Positions 40,417-53,425 of a stretch of 64,000 nt of DNA are shown one piece after another. The notes under the pieces were generated by a model. It made no database searches and had not been told where the DNA came from. It worked only from the letters and a program-made list of their open reading frames with translations. The position numbers were made by a program, and so were the translations under genes. Source of the DNA: Bursaphelenchus xylophilus (Eukaryota; Nematoda; Chromadorea; Rhabditida; Aphelenchoididae); assembly GCA_904066235.2 (NCBI GenBank), contig CAJFCV020000004.1, positions 8,060,001-8,124,000 of the forward strand, read 5' to 3'. Position 1 is the first letter of the stretch, and every line of letters starts with the position of its first letter.

Positions 40417-43400
40417 TTAAAATTAATTCTTTCTCATAATTACTGTCATTTCTGGTTGTTGTAATTTTTTGGTATGTCCATTATGAATTTTTCTGATTTA
40501 AAAAATTTCCTTGAGAAAAAAGGTTTCGGAAAAAAAATAGTTTTACGACAATGTATTCCATGAGTGAATTTGAATTTTTCGACAAAAAAAAACACCATGC
40601 AAAATTATAATCGCCAGTTTGCATTGCATGGAGCCTCAGGAAAATGTAGAAATATGAGAATGTATTATATTTGCATCTACAGTTTTTTGTGTGATTTCTA
40701 AGGCGGAAGAGACGGTTCAGAGAAACGGCTCCGTGATATTTTGGAAACAAAATTAACTTACATTTACCTTATTTGGAAAACATCTTGCAAAATGTATCAC
40801 GTCAAAATTTCTGTAAATAAAAATAGCCGCAAAGTCAACTAAAGGTTTTGGCTGTTTCCTTATACATATATTTACAGTAAGAAAAAACTACGTCAAGTTT
40901 TATTTCCTTAATATTTTATTTTTCGATGATGTTTCGTTACCTCACGGAGATAGTGCAAACATATGCTCGTCACAACTCTTCGCGTAGCATTAAAAAGTTC
41001 AAACTCCATTATTTATAAGAATGGAAGACATTCTTGTGACAAAAGAATTTTCACAAATGTGTACCCGGATGAGACATATACCTAAATATTGTGTTTTTGT
41101 GGTCGTTGATAATGAGGTTGAGTCATGTCCTTGTAAATTTAACTTCCTCAGTCTGAGTGCTTGTATTTTGACTATGTAGACAATACTGTTTGGATCGGGC
41201 AACACTAGGTTCTAAAAATTTATTTTATTTGTCAATTGATGGGTTCGTTTCGTAGTTTACAACAAACGAATTAATGAGCAGGTTGAGTCAAAAGCACGGA
41301 ACAAGTGTAACGTTTCCGAACATGTTTTTATAAGTCTCTATGTAAGTTAGACTGGTTCTTGACGTTTAAGAATAGTTTTAAAAGAGCACTTAAACCAACG
41401 ACATTTTGTTTTTGCATGGCGAGATTCCGGGGAGATTAACGGTCCGAAAATTACGTAATGGGATTACCGGATGTAAATGGACAGATTTCTGATGTTCGGA
41501 GAGTCAAAACAGCGAATTCGATCTAAAGAGTAATTGGATTAGCCGGTGATTTCATTCAGAACATGGTAGTGCACTTGTATTGGGTTTTTAGTCGACGATT
41601 CTTTATTTATTTTCGGAATATACTTTGACCACTCCAAGTGCACTTTTCCAAGACGGTCTTGCAATGAGCAGCGAGACTTTAAGGCTGCATGTTGACAGTA
41701 GACTGTCCTTTCTGCAATCCTCGGTACATAATAAATAGCAAAGGCATCAACAAAAACAATCGCGTGATTTTTATTCCTGAAAATGTCCAAATTAATCAAG
41801 CATGTATAGTTTTAATTTGCAACTCCTTAGAGCTAATATTTAATCATGTTTGGCCGCCTGTGATGCAGATTTCGGTGACAAACAGCATGCGTAGACATTG
41901 AAATCCAGATATAAAATCTTTTATTGTATAATTTGTAGATTAATTTTCATTGTCCGAGTCTTCGAAAAGAGGCTATTTCTTTAAGAAGAGGCTATGATCA
42001 GCTCTATAGTCACACTTCCTTCTCCGTACTGTGCTGTAACGGCCCTCATGAAGTCATCGCGCATTATTTCCAAATTTTTGCATCCATGTACCCGATGGCC
42101 TCTCCTTTCTCCTTGACGTCCACCTCCTTCTTCCTATGCGTTCTGGGTGTTCCATCGTTTTAGTTCCTGATGTTTGAGCGTCTTCCTGGATTCTGAAGTC
42201 AGTTCTTCGCTCCCCCAATTTCCGGCCTGCAACTTGGCCCCCAACGAAACCACGTCTTCATCAGCGGAGGTCGGCGTTTTGGAAGTAAAACTGTCAGTTA
42301 ATGAAACTGCCCTGGTGACATCAAAAGCTTCGTATTTGGAACTTTTTCAATTTCCTTTTCGAAATGAAAGCTCGAGCTGGTACGACGATATGACTAGGGC
42401 TCCTTTTAGGGTATATAAATTGAAAAGTCTTGACGGAAAAGTTGTTGTTTTGAATCTATTATTGGGAAATTGTGGGGTATTTTTAGGCCATTCAATTTGA
42501 TTTTTCTGGAAGATTTGTATTCTCACTTCATTTATTCTCTATGTATTTTACCGTTTATTTTACAGGTTAAAGTTCACCTAGTCCAATTATTAATCGAAAC
42601 ATTTTGTTTTTTTACCAACTTCCAGAAGTCAGAATTAAATATTCTATGAACTACCGAGCCAGCTGAAAACTTGCATGTTTACAGAAAGGCAAAATTCCGG
42701 ATAAGTTGACATATTTATACGAAAATATTAATTTTAATGCCAAATGTATAGCAAAACAAGATTTTTAAAGTTTATGGTGACTACAAAAGTATATTAATTT
42801 GAATAGTTAGGCTGCTGCAATAAAAAAAATCTTGTAAAATTTGAGGCGGCGTTATGCAGAACTTACTGTGATATGTGACTTTATAATTTAAAAAATCTTT
42901 TTTTCAATCAGGCAAATTCTAAATTGTTTTTCTTCGGTTGCTGTGAAAAAAAAATTTGCTCCGTTGTGTAGAAATTGTTGAAAAATGAGTTTTTCATTCA
43001 AAAAAATCTTGTATGATAATCTTCACTGATCATTCTCCATTTCTACATCGTAAAGCTGATGTTTGCCGCTAAGAAAAAAGCTTTTATTTCCCTGCTAAAT
43101 ATTGATACATTTTGTGTTGGAACATTCGGAAATCCCGGGGCTCGCTGACTAATCCTTCGCTGCAAGCCATTTCCGATTCATGATCTTATTTTTGTTCTCC
43201 GTTTGTCGTCATTCACACCTACATTGTCCACATTTATGCATTACGTTTCATCTCCCCGAAGTTTCGTGCAAAATACGGTTCTCTTCCTTTGCCCAAATAT
43301 CGTCGTTTTTGTGCATCCTCATAATCGTATTATGTCTGATGGACATAGTGGATTTACTGTAAGTCCGAGGTGTCAAAGTACGTACATATTACGTCTGGAA

Positions 43401-46254
43401 GGGTCGGGAATTGGGATTGATATGAGCAAATGGGGAAAAAAATTTACGACCGAAAAAAAGAAATTTTAGCCGAAGTTTCTTTCTCTGACTGCCTCTCTTA
43501 ATTTTCCATAGTCTCTCACCCTGTAAAGATACTTGCTTGCTAAAAATTCAAGGTTCTATTTTTTACACCATAGGGAAATAAATTCCAAATTTCAAAAGAC
43601 CAAAACTGCTACGTAGTTCTTACTTTTAAACTATGGTATTCGGATAATTTATGTTTATCCAAAAGTTCAATTCAACAACATTTCCATGTTCATTTCGATG
43701 CCACGGAGATTTATCAATAAAAACCCGTCCTCTTTACAATGGATTACATTAAAATAACTTTAATTTTTTAAGATCAAATGCCCTTAAAAGGACAAAGAAT
43801 GGAATTTGTCCCCGTTTCATCCACTGGACCCTTTAAAAAATTAAAATTGAACTTTTTAATCTTTCAACGGCTAATGCAGATTACCACTCACTGTGATTTG
43901 CAGACAGATTTTTGGACTTCTTTTGTTGGCGGCGTGCACTATTATCTATTTTAGAATACAATGCGACATGTATAATATCAATACTCATGTACATGAAGGC
44001 CGAATTACACAGTAATCTGGGCTTACAACCCTTCAAACCCTGTAACTCCCTTCATAGAGTCTTGTGAAAGCGCTGTACGCGGACGTGCTGAGCTTCGGGC
44101 TTATGACTTTCTGGTTTCTCTGGCTTTGTGAAATGGCCTGAACTTCAAATTTGCTTTTATTTCCGCTTTGAAATTATTGTGTCTTCAATAGAGCTTAATC
44201 AGCACAAATTTAATGTTTAGATTGACAGGGGGAGGTCAGATTTTAATGAAACAAGCACAAATACATAACGTATATTAAACATTACCCTGTTCTAAGACAT
44301 ATTCGAGACTTACAGCTTGCGCTTTTCAAAAAAAAAAAAAAAAAAGAAAAAGAAAAAAAACACACGATTTTTAGCCGAAAATTTGGTCCAATTTCGACAG
44401 TTTTTGAAAAATTTCAGTCTTGCGTTTCCTCTGTATCCGCTCTCCGCATGTTGTGCACTCTCTCGTCTAAAATGATCGCTGCTAATTTGGTTGCCCTTCG
44501 AAAGCGCGCGTTGAAATTTCCAAGCATTTATCATTTAATTCCGTCATTTCCTAGGGCAGAAATGACGGAATTAAAAGTAATCTTTGAATTAGTCCCACAT
44601 ACAGGCAATTGTAAACAATTCAAAAATTAATATTGTTTCAAATAAAGTCCTGGAAATTAGTGGGAAGCAGTCGGGTTCGGGTCGTTTTCTTTAATTGAGT
44701 TGGTCTTCTTGGCCATTGTGTAGGCCGTTATTTTAACTGCTTCCGATTACAACTTTCTACACTAAGAAGGTCATGAGACATTTTAATGGAAGTTTGTATG
44801 TGCAGACATAGTATAATATAATGGTTGCCCAGTCCGAATGACCTTTTTTACTGTATAGTTTTATCATCATTTTAAATAGTAGTTATAAACTGGACTTAAC
44901 CCCGTCCAAGACCCACAATCTTGCGTGCAAAACAAATTATAAATGACTACGACAGTTTATGAATATTTCATATTGCAATGACGGCTGCTACAAAGCGTTT
45001 ACCAAGAAAGAGTCAGCGAATTGCACCACAAATGGTTGTAGTCAACTATGTAATGTTTTTTCGCCATTTACATAGAAAAATAATTTACGAGATTTTTTGA
45101 TAACATAGGCATTTTTCACAAATTTTTTAAGCGTTTAGTACGGAAATATGGTAAATGATGACAATAGCTCATTGCCGAAAGATGAAGTATTGGTCAATTC
45201 TTCGACTTTTTAAAAGTGGCTGCAAGTGAAGTTTAAAATTTTGATGACTCTCCCAAAATTTAGCTCGAACTTTTGCAAAATATTCAGCAATCTTTGATGA
45301 TATACTTATAGAGCATAAATACAGAGATCGGGCAGAGAGATAAATACTGTTTGGCCTTATAAATGTATACATTATGATCTTTGAATAGTCTTTGAAACAA
45401 TTCTTCTCAGATGTTTATCCACAGTATTATACATTGAGCTAAAAATAAATATCAAACACAAATATACTTTGAACCTGTTTAGTTTTACATATTATACATA
45501 TATCCAAACTTACCATCGGATTTCCCTTTGATTTTTGACCGAAAGTAATCTCACGATGCATCATGACATATAACCCCCCCCCCCAGTCTTTTTTGGTCAT
45601 TAAATTTTGTTAACAAAACATTTGAATGGCTAATCCATTCAATTCCGGGACGTAAATACCCGAACCCTCGAATTGGACGACAACAGGAAGAGCCTGGATC
45701 GGAAATTCTTGCGCCTTTTAGGCCAACCGTGTCATAAGGAATGAGCCAGGTGTCGGATACCGCTTTTTTGAACCGTCTGTAAATCTTAAATTCACACAAA
45801 AGTTTAGGTCAATAGAAGTATCATGGATTGCGTAGGACCCAAATTTTCTCCGTGACATAAAAGATGTTTGTTGGATGACATAATTGGCAATTCGTTTGAG
45901 ACACTCGACAAATTTGGGTAATTTATGCAAAACTTGGGTAAACAAGTAAATTCTTCGGCTATTCTGAGGTTATGCGATGAGATTAGTGTAATATCACATA
46001 AGTCTTATCGCAGAGAAATTTAGGGTTGGCTCATGGAAAGAGAGCATGTAAAATCAGGAGGTCGGTCAGAATAAAACTGGTTTTTGTCAATAACCGGGCA
46101 GTCGTGTTTACAAAAATTTGATTTTGTGAAGAAATATTGTGTGACATGGCGATAGTTAACGCTGAATTTTAAAACTCAAAAAAACAAAAAAGAAGCAAGT
46201 TTTTTGAGGAATTTCCCATCAAAAAATCTCGAAATTTTTTGATAAGCGAGGGCT
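40417..46254. other. Intergenic, nothing supported
   Basis: Long AT-rich stretch. The open frame at 42174-42500 starts at a non-ATG codon and shows no domain. Two homopolymer tracts are present (44328-44361 and 45574-45584). No gene or complete repeat recognised. Confidence 0.4.
44328..44361. repeat. A-rich homopolymer tract
   Basis: A run of 18 A followed by G-interrupted A runs. It could be a retroposed poly(A) tail, but no flanking gene copy was recognised. A second homopolymer, eleven C, lies at about 45574-45584. Confidence 0.7.
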
Positions 46255-47044
46255 ATCAGGGCTAGAGGTGGCAATCGGGCCGGGCCGGGCCGATTTTTGC
46301 GGCCCGGCCCGCGGGCCGAAGTGACCAGGCCGGCCCAGGGCTTTTTCAAATTTGCTCAGGCCCGGCCCGGCCCGGCCCGACGAAAGCCCAGGCCGGCCCG
46401 GCCCGGCCCGGTTTGGCCCGCTAATACAGAAAAGTTGGATAAAAGTTTTGCACTTTCTACTGGAAGTTCTTATGCTTTCCAGAAGGTTTTTACGTGTGTC
46501 TGCGTGAAATTAAAAAGTCTAGTCGGATAACTGGAACATCCGTACAGGTAGCTAAAACTTACAATTAGCCAAAAAGTTGGATTGTGTTGAATTTTTTAAT
46601 CCTACCGGAAGTTAGCTATATAAAAGTATTGACGTTATAAGGTACACGGTTAGCCAAAAACTGTTTAAACACTTTCATTTACATCAAGGAATCAAAATTA
46701 CAGTGAAATTTTTAAATTTATCATAAAAAAATTCGAAGAGTTTTGCTCGCCCTTGCATATTTTGGTGGGATTTTACACATACATAATAAGTTACATATAC
46801 ATATACTACATAATTTTAAAAAGTAGTAAAACAGCGTATAAGTCAAAAAAGGTTTTTAATTTAATTTCCATCCATTCTACAAAGCATTCGTGCTTTATTT
46901 TGCTGGTTTAGCATTAAAATTTTTTACTTATCTACCTTCCGGGCCGACACTTTCGGCCCGGCCCGCGGGCCGAAGCGGTCAGGCCGGCCCAGGGCTTTTT
47001 CAAATCTGCTCAGGCCCGGCCCGATTGCCACCTCTAATCAGGGC
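46255..47044. mobile_element. hAT-type MITE (46263-47036) with its 8-bp target duplications
   Basis: The element is 774 bp with a 24-bp terminal inverted repeat beginning TAGAGGTGGCAATCGGGCCG. It is flanked by an exact 8-bp direct duplication, ATCAGGGC, at 46255-46262 and 47037-47044, the hAT signature. Just inside the ends are two direct copies of a roughly 70-bp GC-rich block (from 46300 and from 46954) made of GGCCCG/CGGGCC words, striking in an AT-rich setting. The centre is AT-rich and non-coding; the Arg/Pro/Gly-rich open frame across the left end comes from the GC-rich words. Confidence 0.9.
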
Positions 47045-47667
47045 TTAAGATCCTACAAGCGTCTTTGAAAGTGTTGCTTCTAGTCCAAGCCGACTTCCTT
47101 CCACTGAATTTTTGGCTACACATTCCCAGCGTTTTCTAGGCCCACGATATTTCAAATTCCCTGTCATTCTGTCACTTGTACTTACTCTTGTATAAGATTG
47201 TTTTGATTACACAAACTCTCAACCCTTATAATTTATAATAGAAACTTTATGACTACAGTTGCATGTTTTCACACCGCATAGATGACATTCCAATTGTATC
47301 GGAAAAATGTCTCAGTTAGAAGCGTTCGTATTCGGAAACAAAAATAATTTTGAGACGCCCTCATAGAGTGGAGTTGCTTGTAACATTAGTCCAAATTTGA
47401 AAACAATGACTTTGTTTTCAAATTCAATTTTTGAATCGGAATATTGTAGTAGAAACAGTAAACTTTTGTTTAAAGTTGTCAACTACTCATAACTACACTA
47501 CTACAGCTTTAGTAATTTGACAGACTAAAGTTTATTTTTGTCTTTCCTGTACTTAAAAAGCCGCAGCGGACGTTGCTTCTCCATCACTTTTGACGCATGT
47601 TTTCAACAACAAAAATTGCAATTTGTTTTCGCCCATCCGTGAAAAAGCATACAAGATGTTTGTTATT

Positions 47668-48270
47668 TTACTTGAAGCATTTCAAAGTTTTATTTTGACA
47701 GTAATTTTCCCCTACATTGAGAACGTAGTTTCTGACCACCGAAAGGTTGTTTTTACAATACGCACATTCATGTATCTGACACAAGGACAACAGGTCCAAA
47801 AGAAAAATTTTGGAATAAGGTTCAAAGATGGCCTCGGGGAAATGATTAGTGCAGATGCAGAGCCAAATTGTCCGGTTTTCAAACTTTGAACGTGATTTCC
47901 TTGAACATTTATAACCGCGATAATCCTGTCTACATGATTTAACTTTTGTGTGGGAATTTTCCGAAGAATTGGTTCCTTCATTTGTCCGGTTGACGTTGAG
48001 GTATGGTAGCGCGGCGGCGTCTGATTTTTTGGGCTCTAGCGATCGATGACAGGCTATCCTACCCGTTCTTATCAAGTCGTCTTTCAATTTATTTTTTAGC
48101 TCACCATTATCTTCGAACTCTTCTTTAAAGTTTAATTTATGAAAACTTTCTTGACAAAACCATTTCCAAATTGGTCTCTGGCAACAAACAAATTGACCTG
48201 CTGCTATTTCTGGCTCCATGAAATCACTCAAAACGACCACCATTCCCCGCTCTTCCATCTGCCGGTACAC
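47668..48270 (-). pseudogene. Unrecognised 200-codon open frame, possibly a decayed gene
   Basis: This is the longest uninterrupted reading frame in the window. It has no ATG start at its 5' end; a preceding AG (GGGTTAG) could be an acceptor, and the first in-frame ATG follows four codons in. The predicted protein is mixed in composition, with Cys/Lys-rich stretches towards the end, and no domain I recognise. A second frame is open over 47712-47981, and an upstream frame with an ATG (MKCLKLPEMYPRTDKTKCYM) reads into the region from about 48355, suggesting frameshifts in a once-coding sequence. A TATATAAG-like motif lies near 48390. It may be a transposon-derived fragment or chance. Confidence 0.3.
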
Positions 48271-48399
48271 CTAACCCAATTACGGTCGGTATTTCCCCAC
48301 TCATGTAGCATTTTGTTTTGTCTGTCCTTGGGTACATTTCGGGTAATTTCAGGCACTTCATTACCTTTAATTTTCTATTTTGGTGATCTTATATAAGTC

Positions 48400-49435
48400 A
48401 CATTGAACCTGTTTATTTGTTGTCCTATCTCATCAACTTTCTTAATCTCTCCATGGCTCTAAGATAGACCGATTACGAGTACTGAAACTAGTAGGTGTTA
48501 GATTAAGTGTCCATGGTATTTCCAGCTCGATGTTGCCAAATCCAAAACCCCAATCTTCCGTTATTTTGACCGCAAATCCTTGAGGTGCCTTTTAATTTTA
48601 GGGGATAATTTTAAAAAACACTTTCAATTTCTTTACGGGGGTCTTTTCCGGGCGGAAAAAACACAGACTTTCTGCTGCTTCGCCGGAGGGCGGGGCAGTC
48701 CCTCCCTTTTTCGGTGGCGAAGCGAAACGTAGGCGCAGAACGGAAAACAGAAGTAACGCGAAAGCATTTAGGGGTGTGGCCTTCTGTAGATGCGGGTTTT
48801 GTAGAGAACCTTTCGTATTTTTATATTGCCCGAGGCATTAAGGATGTAGCGAGAGCCGTTTTGAGTTCTGTGCGTGTCATCGCTGTGGCCTATGTTTAGC
48901 CATCGCTTTTTATGACTTTACAGAGTGTTTTATATTGTGCTCTTCTACATTGCTGGTTTAACCTAACTTTGATTCATTTTTTCTATTTTGGAAAACTGAT
49001 ATACCACAGGTGCCTCTCTGTCGTGTTATCATTTTGCAAACATCATTAATTTTTGTGTCATTTTTACATTTCCCTCATCTCCAAAGATTCATTAGAATAC
49101 CTTGGATCACCCAATTATTTACCGTATCTCACATAGACCGGAATCTTTGACCTTTACAAGCCACTGATCAAAAATCTTTTACAGTTCTGTCCAATTACTC
49201 TAGTGTAAATCCACTTCTCTCCGCAATTGTAAAAAACGGAAAAAACGTTTACAGTTATTTGGTTGCAAAGAACACTTGCTGATAAAAGGGAATTGCAATT
49301 ATCAGCGGTCAAAGTAGAGTTTCCGTTATCTTTTTTTTTTTTGATTCAAAGATGCTTTTCAATTTGTTTTCGAGATTTTTAATCTATTTTCATGCTTGCT
49401 CCCAATTCTGGAGATCACAAATAATCGTATTCTAG
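48400..49435. other. Intergenic, nothing supported
   Basis: Upstream flank of the secreted-protein gene; should hold its promoter. A long T-run occurs at about 49330. No domain-bearing frame or repeat ends seen. Confidence 0.4.
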
Positions 49436-49445
49436 AATTTACAGT

Positions 49446-50049
49446 ATGCTTTCGCTCCTTTCTCTTCCCTCATATCAGCCGCAACTTTTCTCTCTGATCT
49501 CTCGATGCTGGATCCTTCTGATCGTCATCAGCTGTTTACCCGGCTGTCAAGGAGTAACATTCTATTTTGGGGGTAAGTAAATAGACTGCTTAGGCGTCAG
49601 TTTGAGCACTTATCTTGTTACACAGTTAATTCAATGCCCTTGGGAGCTAAATTTAAAACAAACACGGTTGTTGTAGTGTAGCCTACATTTGACGTACTTG
49701 AAATTAACATGCTCTCAGGTTAATTGAACAATTTTTAGCCGAGAAAACACCGCTAGAACAACAAAACTTTGCGACGTTGGCGGCGAAACCAAACTCATTG
49801 AGTAATGATGAGCTGAAATCGGTCTATTCCTTCTGCAATTTACTCCCTTTGCTACAAGCAACAGGACGGATGAACATGGACAAAAGATCGTCAGAGACCT
49901 GCACGCAATTGATGAAGATTCTGAAGCCCATCTTCGACAAGCGATCCACGATGAAAAGATCTTCGAATTTCGAAGCTGAGGTGCCAACTCACAGGATACG
50001 AACCCCCGGATCCAGGAGGATTTCACGGCCGTTCTTCGACCTCCTTTAA
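49446..50049 (+). CDS. Small secreted protein, candidate peptide precursor, 2 exons
   Basis: Predicted 145 residues. Exon 1 49446-49572, exon 2 49739-50049, joined in frame through GT...AG (GGTAAG donor; ATTTTTAG acceptor). The ATG lies one base after TTTACAG, a likely trans-splice site. The N-terminus carries a hydrophobic segment (CWILLIVISCLPGCQG, residues 21-36) like a signal peptide. The mature part has dibasic sites at 91-92 (DKR), 110-111 (DKR), 115-116 (MKR) and 135-136 (RR). Only two Cys remain after the likely signal cleavage, Cys75 and Cys97, one on each side of the first KR, so processing could leave two disulphide-linked chains. No amidation Gly precedes these sites. I do not recognise the family; neuropeptide, hormone or other secreted factor are all possible. 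Confidence 0.62.
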
Positions 50050-52564
50050 ATTGTAAGTTACTGCTCTTTTAAGCCTCCAAATTTCTCTTTGTGTCGGTAT
50101 CTTTGACATTTTTTTTAACATGGTCTTTATTCTATAGCCATCTTATCCTCGTTTTTTACGGTAATGCATTCTTCAAGAGATCTTCTAATCCTCCGAAATT
50201 CCCGTCAATCTACATATTTTTGTATCAATGTGCGGGAGGATCAGATTACCAAGATTAACCGAGATTAACGCTTTTCTTTCGAGGAGTTAATCGAGTGTCG
50301 CCTTCCCGGATTACATGTTGTCATTTACAATCTAACCGCAGACTTTGCTGCGAAAACTTTTATGCTTGTTATGGCTGACAATGAGTAATTTCCGTTGGGA
50401 TTACAGCCAATGGAGAGCCGGATGAAGGGGATTTCTGGGATCTCAGGTTTTCCCTCTTGTCATAGGAAACTGACGCATTTCGGGAAACCTTGGACTTGAT
50501 TTTTGCCCAAAATTTATTGTCACCATAAACTTTCATTTAAAGCGATTAGTTCCAAATTTCATCAGATCATCAAAAAGATCCAAAAATAGCGGTCACTTTT
50601 TTTATTTATTCCTATGACATCACCCATTACCCCCACCTCCTACTTGTTTTTGCTTTGCTGACTTTGTAGGTGGTATAATTTTAATATTTCTTTCAATGAT
50701 TAATTTCTCAAAAATAGTACTCAGTTTGTAATGCAAATTAGATTTTTTTTAGTAAAGCTCCTGCAGGCATATTAGTAAAGGTCCACAACATTACGCCTTA
50801 ATTTTATTTGTCCTTTGCGCGTTTATGACATCAAGGATTAAGTTGATATCCGGCGCGAAAAAAAGTACTCTTGAATCTTGACCTAATTTACAAAAAAAGT
50901 CCTTAGTACAAAGTCCGATTGGCTGAACAATCTAACTAGTTGGATAGTTAAAGTTTAGTCATCGTATTCATAACTTGCACAGATATATACGTAGATAATT
51001 TCTCACTTGATGACCACTTTTAATAGGTCAAATATAGCTCATATTGGGGTGGCCTGAGCACAAGAAAAACTAATTATTTATCTAGATCGAGTGGATTACA
51101 CCGTAAACACTTAACAATTAGACAGATTAGAGAGTAATGAATCGTATGTCATCATTTGGCTCTTAATCCGGGAATGTTTGATTGGACGGGCTAAATGGGG
51201 ATACCGGATGTCTTGGGGTTTCTTCATGTCTTGAATTATCGATATTGTGTACTTGAATATTTGAAAATGTCTTCTTGAATAATGTTTTCTCTGATTTTTG
51301 TCTTTTTCCTGAAGCTTCCATTATCTCTGACGTTATTTACTAATGTTTCCAATTCCAGATTTCAATACAACAAACCACAGTATCCCCACGGGTAATCTCC
51401 ATTCACACAGTGCACATTCCATGGATATACATATTGTTTCCCGTCATCAACCGTGATGTGGAACGAGATGAACTGAAATCTGCTCCAATATCATCACTCT
51501 CTGCGTCGCCTGTTTTCGTGTACATCACTTACAAAAGAAATTGTCCCCCAAATACCTCATCCTCCGTCTTCTAGGCCCAAAATACGCATATGTTGCCGAT
51601 CGTTGCTGATCTCTTATGTTGTGGTAGTAGTTGAGATTGTAGTGTAAATTTAATAATATGTAATCCAATAAATTATGATGACAGATTTGATGGAAAACTA
51701 AACTAGAAACACTTTCCGAATCGCGATTCAATTTGCGTCGTGTAGCCAGTATTAATTGCCTGAGGCAAACAACACTTATATATGTTTTGTAGCAAGGGAT
51801 GTGATGTTTTGATGGCTTCTGTCACATTGAGTGTGCAATGCAAAAAATGAAGAAAATACGAAAGATAATAGTGGTTTCGGTTAACTGAATTGCAATGTAA
51901 TTTAGGCAATAAAAATTATTAAAATTAACTGGGGAAGCGGCCGAAGTGCGACGCTCAAATTTCAATGAAACATCGAATAAATCTAGATTAATTTTTTAAG
52001 GCTTGAATATCTCGGTTGTTAAAATGCGAGATTGAAAGTTTCAATTTATTTCCGAAATTTTTTCTTTTCTTTTTCCCTTTTATGGACAATATTGTTTTAT
52101 ATTTCACATTATTCAGACCTTTCCTAAACAACGTATGTAAATCAAAGCACACAAAGGCAATGGCCGTATGTTTTGAGACAAAACACTGTAAATGACGACA
52201 ATAGTTTTAACCTAATATGTAATACATTTAATGACACTGGTAAACAACTAGCAATTAATAAATTATAAGTCATGTTAACAAATGTCTTTTTCTCTGTGAC
52301 GCATATTTTTTGTTTGTAAGCGGATATGTTGAGGAGCTAATATGTGTGATTAAAGTGTGTCTTGTGCTTCTAAGGAAGCGAAAAGATGTGGCTCGCGGTT
52401 GTAAAAAGAGGTGTAACCTGCGCTTAAAATTTTGAAAATCCGGATATAAGTTTTCGGTTTGGCAATGAGTTAATTAAATTCTTGGCCAAAAATATGTAAT
52501 AACAAATTCCTGAAGAAAAATATGGAAATTTTCAAAAATAATTTTTTATATTTTTAAACAAAAA
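50050..52564. other. Intergenic, nothing supported
   Basis: Holds the 3' UTR of the secreted-protein gene. No clear AATAAA was pinned down, and no further exons or repeat ends were recognised. Confidence 0.4.
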
Positions 52565-53425
52565 TTTTTGCTGATTGGGCCCGGTTTTGTCCCCAAGACG
52601 GTTTTGTCCCCAGGACGTTATTGTCCCCACTTTTTTCGAATCTTTTTGTCCCCAGACCGGTTTTGTCCCCAGGACGGTTTTGTCCCCAAGACGTTTTTGT
52701 CCCCACTTTTTTTATTTTTTTGTCCCTACACCGGTTTTGTCCCCAGGACGTTTTTGTCTCCAAGCTGGATAGTACGATTAAAAATTATGCATTCAGATGT
52801 TAATGCTGTTGGTTTGGTGCACAGTACTGATCAAGCAACATGTTCTTAGCACTTGGTACTGTATAGTACAAGGTGGTACTATATGGCACGAGGTAAAAAT
52901 TAAGCTATAACGCGTGAATGACGTTGTTTTGGCATGCAGTACTGATCAGACGTTCACTTTGTGCAAAAACAAATTCGTGCTATATAGTACCAAAATGGGC
53001 TAAAGCACATTTTTGAGAAGTACTGGGCTTCAAACCCATAGCATTGACGGGTTACGGCTTAATTTTTACCTCGTGCTATATAGTACCACCTCGTACTATA
53101 CAGTACCAAGCGCTAAGAACACGTTGTTTGAGCAGTACTGTGCACCAAACCAACTGCATTAACATCTGAATGAATAATTTTTAATCGTACTATATCGTAC
53201 TATCCAGCTTGGGGACAAAAACGTCCTGGGGACAAAACCGGTGTGGGGACGAAAAAATAAAAAAAGTGAGGACAAAGACGTCTTGGGGACAAAACCGTCC
53301 TGGGGACAAAACCGGTCTGGGGACAAAAAGGCTCGAAAAAAGCGGGGACAAAAACGTCCTGGGGACAAAACCGTCTTGGGGACAAAACCGGGGTGGGGAC
53401 AAAAACGTCCACTACGATTTTTGCT
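52565..53425. mobile_element. Foldback element A (52573-53417) with 8-bp duplications
   Basis: An 845-bp inverted-repeat element between direct copies of TTTTTGCT (52565-52572 and 53418-53425). Each arm begins with tandem units of about 17 bp (GGTTTTGTCCCCAGGAC and variants, broken by two longer spacers). Next comes a core with GTACTRTATAGTAC-type palindromes, mirrored on the other side at over 90% identity by eye; the arms meet in a diverged centre at about 52906-53056. No transposase. Because the 17-bp period is not a multiple of three, the tandem units leave all frames open and create repetitive spurious ORFs. Its core is related to that of the element at 60394-61465. Confidence 0.82.

Noticed and set aside
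42174..42500. 108-codon open frame with a Ser-rich start
   Set aside because: Begins at a non-ATG codon and no acceptor, donor or domain supports it.
46297..46530. Arg/Pro/Gly-rich open frame that looks like a low-complexity protein
   Set aside because: Produced by GGCCCG words at the end of a hAT MITE with defined ends and target duplications.
52568..52849. Overlapping open frames encoding repetitive Phe/Cys/Pro/Gln-rich peptides, and their mirror set at 53159-53465
   Set aside because: They arise from a 17-bp tandem unit read in all frames inside a foldback transposon; there is no start context, splice structure or domain.
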